Shown in pieces: positions 1 to 6,585 of a stretch of DNA of 64,000 nt. The number at the start of each line of letters is the position of its first letter. The stretch's first letter is position 1. The stretch is from Planococcus sp. CPCC 101016 (GTDB lineage: Bacteria > Bacillota > Bacilli > Bacillales_A > Planococcaceae): NCBI RefSeq assembly GCF_007859295.1, contig NZ_VOHB01000004.1:220761-284760 (forward strand), read 5' to 3'. A model generated the notes under the pieces. The model did not search any database. It was not told the origin of the DNA and worked only from the letters and a program-made list of their open reading frames with translations. A program made the translations under genes and the position numbers.

Positions 1-628
1 TCAACAGCAATCGCTTGGCATTGGAGCGTTCGGCCAGTTCCCCTGCCTGACTGCCGCTCATGTGACCTTGAATAATACCCAGGTATTTTTCATAGAGATT
101 GGATTCTGCTATCACCAGATCCGCATTTTCAGAAAAGCTGACCAATTCCTCTTTCCAGCTGGTGTCTGCAGTGAATACCGCTGTCCGCCCATTGGCTGTG
201 AATTTCATAGCCAGACAATACACCGGATGAATCGTTTCACAGAATGAAACCTGCCAGGGACCTAGATTCAGTGTTTCTGATTCTTGAATAGCCCGCCCTT
301 CCGTCACACCTTTATAGAACAATTTCTTGAATTCATCCGGATCCTTGTCATGCGCATAAAACAGGAGAGGTGTATCCCATTCCTTCAACTGCATGCCCAC
401 CATTGCGGCATGCTGCAGTACCCCGATGTCGGCAATATGGTCTGGATGGTAATGACTGATGATCACTGCATCTAAATCACGTAGCTCTGTGTAGTTCTGA
501 ACAGCCGCTAACACCCCGCTTCCGCAATCAACTAAACAACGAAATCCGTCTTGTTCAATTAAAAATGCTGAAGTCGCTTCATTTTTATTGGGATAACCTC
601 CCCAAACGCCAATCGGTATGATCTTCAA
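1..628 (-). CDS. MBL-fold metallo-hydrolase (YhfI-like), partial at its C-terminus
   Basis: The gene runs off the left edge of the window. A TTG start at 626-628 is chosen because an AGGAGTGG ribosome-binding site lies 5-7 bases upstream and the reading frame stays open to base 1 (209 codons). The metallo-beta-lactamase signature SHYHPDHIAD is visible about 60 residues in, giving the first Zn ligands (HxHxDH). A later segment FTADTSW supplies the next conserved Asp of the fold. The end visible in the window (NAKRLLL) matches the usual start of the last conserved strand, so only a few dozen residues are missing. The family hydrolyses phosphoesters or related small molecules in the cytoplasm; the substrate is not deducible here. 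No signal peptide is seen. Confidence 0.8.
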   Translation of the reverse strand, partial: MKIIPIGVWGGYPNKNEATSAFLIEQDGFRCLVDCGSGVLAAVQNYTELRDLDAVIISHYHPDHIADIGVLQHAAMVGMQLKEWDTPLLFYAHDKDPDEFKKLFYKGVTEGRAIQESETLNLGPWQVSFCETIHPVYCLAMKFTANGRTAVFTADTSWKEELVSFSENADLVIAESNLYEKYLGIIQGHMSGSQAGELAERSNAKRLLL

Positions 629-686
629 AAAATCCACTCCTGTCTCTAATTTCTTTCAGTATAACTGATTGAACAAAGATCCTCTT

Positions 687-712
687 GTTTAATCCCCCTC
701 TTCCAGTGGTAT
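687..712 (+). promoter_or_regulatory. Sigma-B type promoter of the yflT-like stress gene
   Basis: GTTTAA (687-692), a 14-base spacer, then TGGTAT (707-712) matches the general-stress sigma-B consensus GTTTAA-N12-15-GGGWAT with one mismatch in the -10. It lies 41 bases before the TTG start at 753 and overlaps the alternative upstream ATG at 711, which therefore cannot be the start. Position and target (a general stress protein family) agree. Confidence 0.65.
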
Positions 713-752
713 GCATATTAGTAAGATACAAATTTACTTTGGAGGGATTACA

Positions 753-1082
753 TTGACTTTAAAAATGACAGTTGAAAACGCAGTGCAAGCCAAAAAGGAA
801 ATTGAGAAATTAGAAACACAAGGATACTCTCTTGACGATATCTACATTTTCGCACACGACAAAAAGCGCAATAAGGACATTACCAAGGCATTAGACACGG
901 AAGAAGTCGGCATAAAAGAGCAAGGCTTCTTGGACAGCATGAAAAACATGACCAGTTCACGTGGAGACGAACTTCGTGCGAAATTAGCAGCTGCTGGTTT
1001 ATCCGACCAGGAAGCAGAAGAATATGAAGAAGAACTTGATAAAGGAAAATTGGTTATCGTCGCAAACAAAGACGTCGAATAA
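753..1082 (+). CDS. yflT: General stress protein 17M-like (YflT family)
   Basis: This is a 109-residue soluble protein. A TTG start at 753 is chosen because GGAGGG lies 6 bases upstream; the longer reading from ATG 711 would start inside the sigma-B -10 element. The N-terminal half (AVQAKKEIEKLETQGYSLDD) is the general stress protein 17M domain, with its beta-alpha-beta core followed by IYIFAHDKKRN. The C-terminal half is acidic and helical and ends in a strand (KLVIVANK). Proteins of this family are induced by sigma-B; their biochemical role is unknown. The gene is monocistronic, with its own terminator just after the stop. Confidence 0.8.
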   Translation: MTLKMTVENAVQAKKEIEKLETQGYSLDDIYIFAHDKKRNKDITKALDTEEVGIKEQGFLDSMKNMTSSRGDELRAKLAAAGLSDQEAEEYEEELDKGKLVIVANKDVE

Positions 1083-1092
1083 TTGATTGCTA

Positions 1093-1125
1093 AAGCATCG
1101 TCGATTCAATCGGCGGTGCTTTTTT
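1093..1125 (+). terminator. Rho-independent terminator after yflT-like gene
   Basis: AAGCATCGTCGATT and AATCGGCGGTGCTT form a stem with two G-T pairs, followed by TTTTTT. Confidence 0.8.
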
Positions 1126-1338
1126 ATGCGTTATATTGATCCACGGACTACTAATTGTTTTTTAACTATTCTAATATGTTATTTTTAACCATCTAACGGC
1201 ATAGGTATATAGGGTTATCTATAGATTTAATCCCTTTTTCTTGTTGTACCCCATTATTCCATTTGTTATATTTAGATAGGGATTTTTTAATTTTTAAAAA
1301 ACTTATCACTGCATCAAATCGCAACAAGGGGGAACAAC

Positions 1339-2394
1339 ATGAAAAGTTTAAAAATGGGAAGTGCCTTTGTCGGCATTATTGTTGGAGCCGGATTTGCTTC
1401 TGGCCAGGAAATTCTACAGTATTTTACAAGCTTCGGTTATATGGGAACAGTTGCAGCAATTCTTGCAACCGCTTTATTTGCCTATTTAGGGATGAGTTTG
1501 ACAAGGCTCGGAAGCCGGATGAAAACTACATCGCATAAAGAAGCCATTTTCGGTATTAGCGGAAGAATCATTGGTACAATCGTCGATTACATAATCATTC
1601 TTACTCTTTTCGGAGTAGGAGTCGTGATGATTGCAGGAGCAGGTTCTATTTTCTCTCAGCAATTTAATTTACCAGCACCTTTAGGAAGTACAGTCATGGT
1701 AGTCTTGGTAGTTTTGACCATTATGATGAATGTCCAAAAAGTCATTGCAATCATTGGCAGCATTACTCCATTTTTGATTATTGCTGTCATCGGTTTGGCA
1801 GTCTACAGCCTAGTGACGATGGATTCCTCATTTGCAGCACTTAATTCAATTGCGAATGAACAAACTTCAGCTTTGCCAAATTGGTTCATATCTGCCATCA
1901 ATTACGTTTCATTTAATATTGCGGTGGGTGCTTCAATGGCCATTGTCATGGGAGGCACTGAAAAAGATGAAAAAGTTGCTGCACGCGGCGGCTTTATTGG
2001 TGGACTTATCCTCGGCGGCTTGATTATTTTGAGCCATTTGGCGATTTTCTCCAAAGTGGACATTGTGGGCAGCGCAGAAATGCCTTTGCTGCAAATCGCT
2101 GATGATATTTCTCCTGTTCTTGGAGTCTTTATGTCATTTGTTCTCTTCGGCATGATTTACAATACGGCAGTCAGTATGCTGTTTTCATTCTCAGCACGCT
2201 TTGTCGTAATGGGAACTAAAAAATTCCGTATTTTTGTCATCATCGTCGGAATTATCGCTTACATCTTAAGTTTCGTTGGATTCACTGAACTTGTGAGACT
2301 GTTCTACCCAATTGTAGGCTATCTAGGATTATTCCTAGTTGCAGCTTTAATTGTAGCGGACATTCGAAAACCCCATAAAGAGAAATTGCAATAA
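1339..2394 (+). CDS. ykvI: YkvI family membrane transporter
   Basis: This is a 351-residue polytopic inner-membrane protein with roughly ten hydrophobic segments. It opens with KMGSAFVGIIVGAGFASGQE, the glycine-rich first helix typical of the YkvI family, which is distantly related to the amino acid/APC-type transporters. A conserved NIAVGASMAIVMGG segment lies near residue 195. AAGGGGG lies 8 bases before the ATG. The substrate is unknown. The gene stands alone: about 210 bases without a gene lie upstream and a terminator follows. Confidence 0.8.
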   Translation: MKSLKMGSAFVGIIVGAGFASGQEILQYFTSFGYMGTVAAILATALFAYLGMSLTRLGSRMKTTSHKEAIFGISGRIIGTIVDYIIILTLFGVGVVMIAGAGSIFSQQFNLPAPLGSTVMVVLVVLTIMMNVQKVIAIIGSITPFLIIAVIGLAVYSLVTMDSSFAALNSIANEQTSALPNWFISAINYVSFNIAVGASMAIVMGGTEKDEKVAARGGFIGGLILGGLIILSHLAIFSKVDIVGSAEMPLLQIADDISPVLGVFMSFVLFGMIYNTAVSMLFSFSARFVVMGTKKFRIFVIIVGIIAYILSFVGFTELVRLFYPIVGYLGLFLVAALIVADIRKPHKEKLQ

Positions 2395-2421
2395 ACGGAG
2401 TTCTTCTCCGCTAACACGGGA

Positions 2422-2459
2422 GCCGCCAAAGCATGCCACACTGCTTTAGCGGCTTTTTT
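2422..2459 (+). terminator. Terminator after ykvI
   Basis: GCCGCCAAAGCA and TGCTTTAGCGGC form a 12-pair stem with one mismatch, closed by an 8-base loop and followed by TTTTTT. Confidence 0.85.
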
Positions 2460-2474
2460 ATGGTACGGTTAATT

Positions 2475-2602
2475 TAGAAAAGTGGAAGCGGCCGTTTAGA
2501 TTCGACCGGCATAAGACAGTCCAACAGTGTAACGCTCTTTGTATGCAGTTAGGTTGTCTTATGACCCTAGCATTTGGCTGCTGGAGTCTGGACAAAGAAA
2601 AG
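2475..2602 (+). repeat. Imperfect-palindrome intergenic repeat element
   Basis: The stretch has the layout AGAAAAGTGGAAGCGGCC...CGACCGGCATAAGACA...TGTCTTATGACC...GGCTGCTGGAGTCTGGACAAA. Its inner arms (CATAAGACA/TGTCTTATG) are exact inverted repeats and its outer ends are GGAAGC and GCTGGA. From memory this matches a family of about 130-base non-coding elements common between genes of Bacillaceae and Planococcaceae. A shortened relative lies at 20401-20460 in the other orientation. A weak open frame across it on the minus strand is not believed to be a gene. Confidence 0.6.
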
Positions 2603-2681
2603 AAGTAATTGCCTCGTCCGGCAGAACTTAAATTTAATTTAATCTTATCCCACTCCAATAAAGTGGAAGGAGTCTTTCTTT

Positions 2682-3848
2682 ATGAACCAATTTATCAAAA
2701 CACCTGAACAGCAAGCGTTAATCGAACAGCTTCACGCCATGCATCCGACTTTCCAGGCACGTGAGCCCGCATTGGATGCCCACGGCTCCTTCCCTTTCGA
2801 TAACATCAAAGATTTGAAAAAAATAAACTATCATACTTTGTCGCTGCCAAAGGAATATGGCGGCCAGGGATTGGGGCTCTATGAATATGTCTTGGCACAG
2901 GAGGCCATAGCGGAAGGGTCAGGAGCAACAGCGCTTTCAATCGGTTGGCATGTCGGCATTGTCCTGGAATACGCAGAGAACCGCCATTGGCATGCAGATT
3001 CGGCTGAATGGCTGATGGCAGAAATTGCAAACGGTGCATTCATCAATACAGCCGCTACAGAAGCAAACGCCGGCAGTCCCGCAAGAGGCGCCTTGCCGCG
3101 TACAACCGCTGTTCTTGATGGCGATTCGTACATTGTCAGTGGAGAAAAAACCTATACATCCATGGCACCGGCTCTTGACTATATTTTTGTGACCGCCGCT
3201 GCAGAAAATGATGAAGTCATTACCGTCATCATTCCGCGCCATGCCGATGGAGTCTCAATTGATGAAACTTGGGATATGCTGGCGATGCGCGGCACCGCAA
3301 GCCATACATTGGTTCTCGACAATGTCCGGATTCCCAAATCCTATATTTTAAAACCGACTGGGGCTGGAGCCGCCGCTAAAGGCTGGCTGCTTCATATTCC
3401 TGCCTGTTATATTGGCATTGCCGCTGCCGCTAGGGCCTATGCAGTAAAATTTGCTGCTAATTACAAGCCTGCATCTCTTGGCAAACCGATTGCGGAAACC
3501 CCTGCCATCCAACAGACCATAGGTGAAATGGAGCTCGAACTGACGACCGCACGCCATCTTTTATATGGAACTGCAGAACGTTATGTTCTTGCAGACAATA
3601 AAGCTGAAATGGATGAAGCTCTGAATATCACGAAAATCGCCGTCACTCATGCAGCAATGGGCGTAGTGGACAAGGCGATGAAAATTGTCGGCTCCCGCGC
3701 TCTTTCGGAAGACAATCCGATGCACCGCCATTACCTTAACGTTCGGGCCGGACTCTATAATCCGCCGATGGAAGATATGGTTAAAAGTCAGCTGGCGGCG
3801 CAGGCTATCCAGCAATTTACCCACCACTTAAAAACAGAGGTGAAATAA
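2682..3848 (+). CDS. Acyl-CoA dehydrogenase-like flavoprotein (YdbM-like)
   Basis: This is a 388-residue soluble flavoprotein. It has the acyl-CoA dehydrogenase order: N-terminal helical domain, central beta domain (NTAATEANAGSPARG and SGEKTYTSMAP, flavin/substrate contacts) and C-terminal four-helix domain. At the C-terminus, where acyl-CoA dehydrogenases usually carry YEGT with the catalytic Glu, the sequence reads LYNPPMEDMV. NPP(M)(D/E)D is more typical of YdbM-like and flavin-monooxygenase-like branches, so a classical dehydrogenase reaction is not certain. The RBS is GGAAGGAG about 10 bases upstream. It is followed 3 bases later by ykvR-like gene, probably in one transcript. Confidence 0.8.
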   Translation: MNQFIKTPEQQALIEQLHAMHPTFQAREPALDAHGSFPFDNIKDLKKINYHTLSLPKEYGGQGLGLYEYVLAQEAIAEGSGATALSIGWHVGIVLEYAENRHWHADSAEWLMAEIANGAFINTAATEANAGSPARGALPRTTAVLDGDSYIVSGEKTYTSMAPALDYIFVTAAAENDEVITVIIPRHADGVSIDETWDMLAMRGTASHTLVLDNVRIPKSYILKPTGAGAAAKGWLLHIPACYIGIAAAARAYAVKFAANYKPASLGKPIAETPAIQQTIGEMELELTTARHLLYGTAERYVLADNKAEMDEALNITKIAVTHAAMGVVDKAMKIVGSRALSEDNPMHRHYLNVRAGLYNPPMEDMVKSQLAAQAIQQFTHHLKTEVK

Positions 3849-3851
3849 CTT

Positions 3852-4151
3852 ATGGAAACGACGCTTTGGATTAATGACACTGAGATACATGCTTACAACT
3901 TTAAAGAAGAGTTGGTTAAAGAGCTTAATTCCGAAAAGGAAAAAAGAAAGATTTCCTTCGACTTTAAAGTCACCAGTGAAGAGTATCATGACATCGCAGT
4001 ACTGCTTTATGAAATGCATTTTCGGATTCGTGTTCCAGCTAAAAAAGTTGAGTTTGACGCATCTATCTCCAATTATTCAACATCCATCACCGATCTATAT
4101 AAACCCAATCAAGTAGCCGATTATTACTTGGAATTGATTGAACAGGATTAG
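3852..4151 (+). CDS. ykvR: DUF3219 family protein (YkvR-like)
   Basis: This is a 99-residue soluble protein. The segments KISFDFKVTSEEYHDIAVLL and NYSTSITDLY match what I remember of B. subtilis YkvR, the founding DUF3219 member, which has a known small beta-rich fold but no known function. It starts 3 bases after the flavoprotein stop; its RBS (GAGGTGA) lies inside the end of that gene, so the two are probably co-transcribed. A shared hairpin terminator lies after it, facing the convergent DUF3006 gene. Confidence 0.75.
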   Translation: METTLWINDTEIHAYNFKEELVKELNSEKEKRKISFDFKVTSEEYHDIAVLLYEMHFRIRVPAKKVEFDASISNYSTSITDLYKPNQVADYYLELIEQD

Positions 4152-4230
4152 GCACGTTGAACGTAGAGGATTTTCCTCAGCAGAGAATGAAAAAGTCATG
4201 AATCGAACTTACTCTTTAATCAGGTACAAA

Positions 4231-4266
4231 AAGAAGCCCAGGACATCAAGAGATTCTGGGCTTCTT
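4231..4266. terminator. Bidirectional terminator between ykvR and DUF3006 genes
   Basis: AAGAAGCCCAG and CTGGGCTTCTT form an 11-pair perfect stem with a 14-base loop, followed by T on the plus strand. It ends next to the stop codon of the convergent minus-strand gene. Confidence 0.8.
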
Positions 4267-4267
4267 T

Positions 4268-4528
4268 TTAATTCCGCTTGAAACGGCTTCCTTTTTTCTT
4301 CCGCCTAAGTCTCATCATCAGCTCTTCAGCCTGTTCGCTTTTAGAAGAGGTTGTCTTTTGATCCAAACTAAGAGCCAATTGGCCATTTTCTGCATCAATG
4401 GTAAACCATGAATTGATCTGGCTTCCTTCAGGCAAGCGATTGGCGGGCAAGACCAATTCAATGCCTTCTGCTTCCACTAAAATAACAGCATGTCTGCCGT
4501 CTTCAATCCGGTCCAAAATGCCTTTCAT
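4268..4528 (-). CDS. DUF3006 domain protein
   Basis: This is an 86-residue soluble protein opening with KGILDRIEDGRHAVILVE, the conserved start of DUF3006, a small beta-barrel-like domain often encoded next to or fused with ComEC-like metallo-beta-lactamase proteins. It ends in a very basic tail (MMRLRRKKKGSRFKRN) that could touch nucleic acid or the membrane. It lies 4 bases after the stop of the upstream MBL/HhH gene, and its RBS TAGGAGGG overlaps that stop, so the two are translationally linked. Function is unknown. Confidence 0.8.
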   Translation of the reverse strand: MKGILDRIEDGRHAVILVEAEGIELVLPANRLPEGSQINSWFTIDAENGQLALSLDQKTTSSKSEQAEELMMRLRRKKKGSRFKRN

Positions 4529-4532
4529 CGTG

Positions 4533-5663
4533 TTACCCTCCTATGCATGCCAGGCCCTGCTCTTGAATAGCTTCCAGCGTCCCTTGGCCGATTCCTTTTA
4601 TGTCAGTCAATTCCTCTAAATTTTCAAATGGCCGTTGATCGATAATAGCCTGCGCATAAGCATCGCCAATCCCCGAAATCTCTTTCAACTCTGCCGAAGA
4701 AGCTATGTTCACATCAATGCAGCGGTTTTCCCCTTCAGTCGGAACCCCTTCCCGCTGTGTCTCTACGGTGTAGGATTTCCCATCTGTCTTAACCAGGATT
4801 GTCCCGTTGACATCTGTGCCATACACTTTCACTCCTGCATTTTCAGCGGCAGCTATTACTTCCGCATGCGGATGTCCGTAGGAATTATCGGCGCCTGCAC
4901 TATAAATCGCAACTTCAGGAGCCACGGCCTCTAAAAAGGACGGACTTGTCGAAGTATTGGAACCATGATGCCCCAGGTGCAGAACTTCCGCATCGAGATT
5001 TGTGCCGCTGTCGATCATTTCCTGTTCTTGCTTAACGCCCGCATCTCCTGTAAAAATGAAACGGACATCGCCATAAGTCATTTTCATTGAAACCGATTCT
5101 TCGTTTGCCGCTCCGGTGATTTCATCCGGGTACAGCACTTCGATCTGGAGAGAACCCACATCAAAAACATCCCCGCTTCTCGGTTCAACGTAATCCGAAC
5201 CGCTTGCTTCAATGGCCTGCAGCACATTAGTGAAGGTATTGGAGCTGCTCGTATTGCCTGACATCCACACTTCTCCAACATCAAATTCACCTATCACCTG
5301 CGCCATCTGCCCAATATGATCGGCATCCGGATGTGTCCCCACGACGATATCAATGTCTTTAATTTCTTGTTTTTTTAAATAATCCACCGCTTCTGTAGAG
5401 TTCCAATTACCTGCATCAATTAACATTGAGAATCCTTCAAATTCAAGCAATGTGGAATCTCCCTGGCCCACATCAATATAATGTACGGTCAGACCGTTCT
5501 GGGCAACTTCCTCTTTACCCGGCTCTTTAAGTTTTGATTGTTCACTTTGTTGACTGCTTTTTTTGTCTTTGTTTTCTTCTTTTGGCTGTTCAACTGTTTC
5601 TGCACACGCTGCCAGCAACACCATAACAAAGACTGCCAGTAAGGCCCACGTCATCTTTTTCAA
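4533..5663 (-). CDS. ComEC-like MBL-fold lipoprotein with C-terminal ComEA-type HhH domain
   Basis: This is a 376-residue exported lipoprotein. A TTG start at 5661-5663 has AGGAG 8 bases upstream. A signal peptide ends in the lipobox LLAAC (Cys20), followed by a Lys/Glu/Gln-rich linker. The middle domain is the ComEC/Rec2-like metallo-beta-lactamase: HYIDVGQGDSTLLEF, GTHPDADHIGQM (metal ligands) and LGHHGSNTSTSPSF. The last ~65 residues are two helix-hairpin-helix motifs as in the DNA receptor ComEA (DVNIASSAELKEISGIGDA, then DIKGIGQGTLEAI). The architecture suggests a surface-anchored nuclease or phosphodiesterase acting on DNA. It pairs with the DUF3006 gene downstream. Confidence 0.85.
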   Translation of the reverse strand: MKKMTWALLAVFVMVLLAACAETVEQPKEENKDKKSSQQSEQSKLKEPGKEEVAQNGLTVHYIDVGQGDSTLLEFEGFSMLIDAGNWNSTEAVDYLKKQEIKDIDIVVGTHPDADHIGQMAQVIGEFDVGEVWMSGNTSSSNTFTNVLQAIEASGSDYVEPRSGDVFDVGSLQIEVLYPDEITGAANEESVSMKMTYGDVRFIFTGDAGVKQEQEMIDSGTNLDAEVLHLGHHGSNTSTSPSFLEAVAPEVAIYSAGADNSYGHPHAEVIAAAENAGVKVYGTDVNGTILVKTDGKSYTVETQREGVPTEGENRCIDVNIASSAELKEISGIGDAYAQAIIDQRPFENLEELTDIKGIGQGTLEAIQEQGLACIGG

Positions 5664-5713
5664 AAACTCACTCCTCTTTCTCCAGTGAATTTTACCACAT
5701 GCAATGAAAAATG

Positions 5714-5748
5714 AAAAAGCAGGACAAGAAAATTTCCTTGTCCTGCCT
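5714..5748 (-). terminator. Terminator of the glycogen operon
   Basis: On the minus strand GCAGGACAAG and CTTGTCCTGC form a 10-pair perfect stem with an A/T-rich loop, followed by TTTTT. It follows the SDR gene and so closes the glgBCDAP-SDR transcript. Confidence 0.85.
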
Positions 5749-5756
5749 GATTTTGT

Positions 5757-6566
5757 TTATGTAGACATATAGTCGCCGCCGTTCATATGCAGGAACTGAC
5801 CTGTCATGTATGAATTTTGCGGGTCTGCAAGAAACACATACGCTTTAACCAGCTCGTACGGCTGTCCAGGGCGCCCTGCCGGCACGTCTTCTCCAAAATC
5901 ATCGGCCACATCCGGATTCAAATCACCAAAAGTTTTAGTGATCAATGGCGTCCAAATCGGTCCGGGTGCAATGCCATTTACCGCAATCTCCTCACGTACA
6001 AGACGCCGGGCCAGCGATCGGGTCATTGCCACCATTGCTCCATTGGCTCCTGCATAATCAATCAAATCCGAATGTCCTCGGTAAGCATTGATGGAGGCGG
6101 TATTGATAATGCGCGAACCCTTTTTTAAATGTGGAAGCGCCGCTCTCGTCAAATAGAACATGGCAAACGCCTTGATTTCAAAAGTTTTCAACATCTGCTC
6201 ATCGGTAATATCGAGCGGCGAAGTCTGCGGATATTGGTAGCCGGCATTATTCACCAGGATATCCACTTGACCAAATTCAGCTAAAGTGAATTGGATCAAC
6301 TGGTCGCAATTTTCCGATTTGCCTAAATCACCGCTTAACGCTTTGGCTTCTCCACCATAGCCTTCAATCAATTCAACGGTTTTTTGGGCCCCTTCGTCGT
6401 CATCGAGATAACCGATGACCACTTTCGCACCTTCCTTAGCGTAGGCAATTGCCACTGCCTGACCAATACCACTGCTGGCGCCAGTGACAATCGCCACTTT
6501 GCCGGCGAGTGCCCCACTGGCCTTGTAATCTTTTAAGTCAGTGTTATCGAATTCTCTGTCTGCCAT
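5757..6566 (-). CDS. SDR family oxidoreductase with exchanged catalytic Asn and Lys
   Basis: This is a 269-residue protein of the classical short-chain dehydrogenase family, close to the YhdF/YhxC group of Bacillus. It has the Rossmann motif TGASSGIG (29-35), NNAG (106-109), and a PG motif after the active site (IAPGPIWTP). The active-site segment reads NTASIN (Ser158) and DYAGANGA (Tyr171 then Asn175), where Lys is expected at 175. The helix-4 position that normally holds the catalytic Asn reads FEIKAF (Lys132). The tetrad is therefore Lys132-Ser158-Tyr171-Asn175. It lies 19 bases after glgP with its own RBS (AAAGGG) and shares the operon terminator. The substrate is unknown, and activity should not be assumed. 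Confidence 0.8.
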   Translation of the reverse strand: MADREFDNTDLKDYKASGALAGKVAIVTGASSGIGQAVAIAYAKEGAKVVIGYLDDDEGAQKTVELIEGYGGEAKALSGDLGKSENCDQLIQFTLAEFGQVDILVNNAGYQYPQTSPLDITDEQMLKTFEIKAFAMFYLTRAALPHLKKGSRIINTASINAYRGHSDLIDYAGANGAMVAMTRSLARRLVREEIAVNGIAPGPIWTPLITKTFGDLNPDVADDFGEDVPAGRPGQPYELVKAYVFLADPQNSYMTGQFLHMNGGDYMST

Positions 6567-6585
6567 ATTCTCACCCTTTCAGCTT

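Noticed and set aside
2458..2658. 66-codon open frame on the minus strand
   Set aside because: It covers the palindromic intergenic repeat; no RBS and no protein-like composition.
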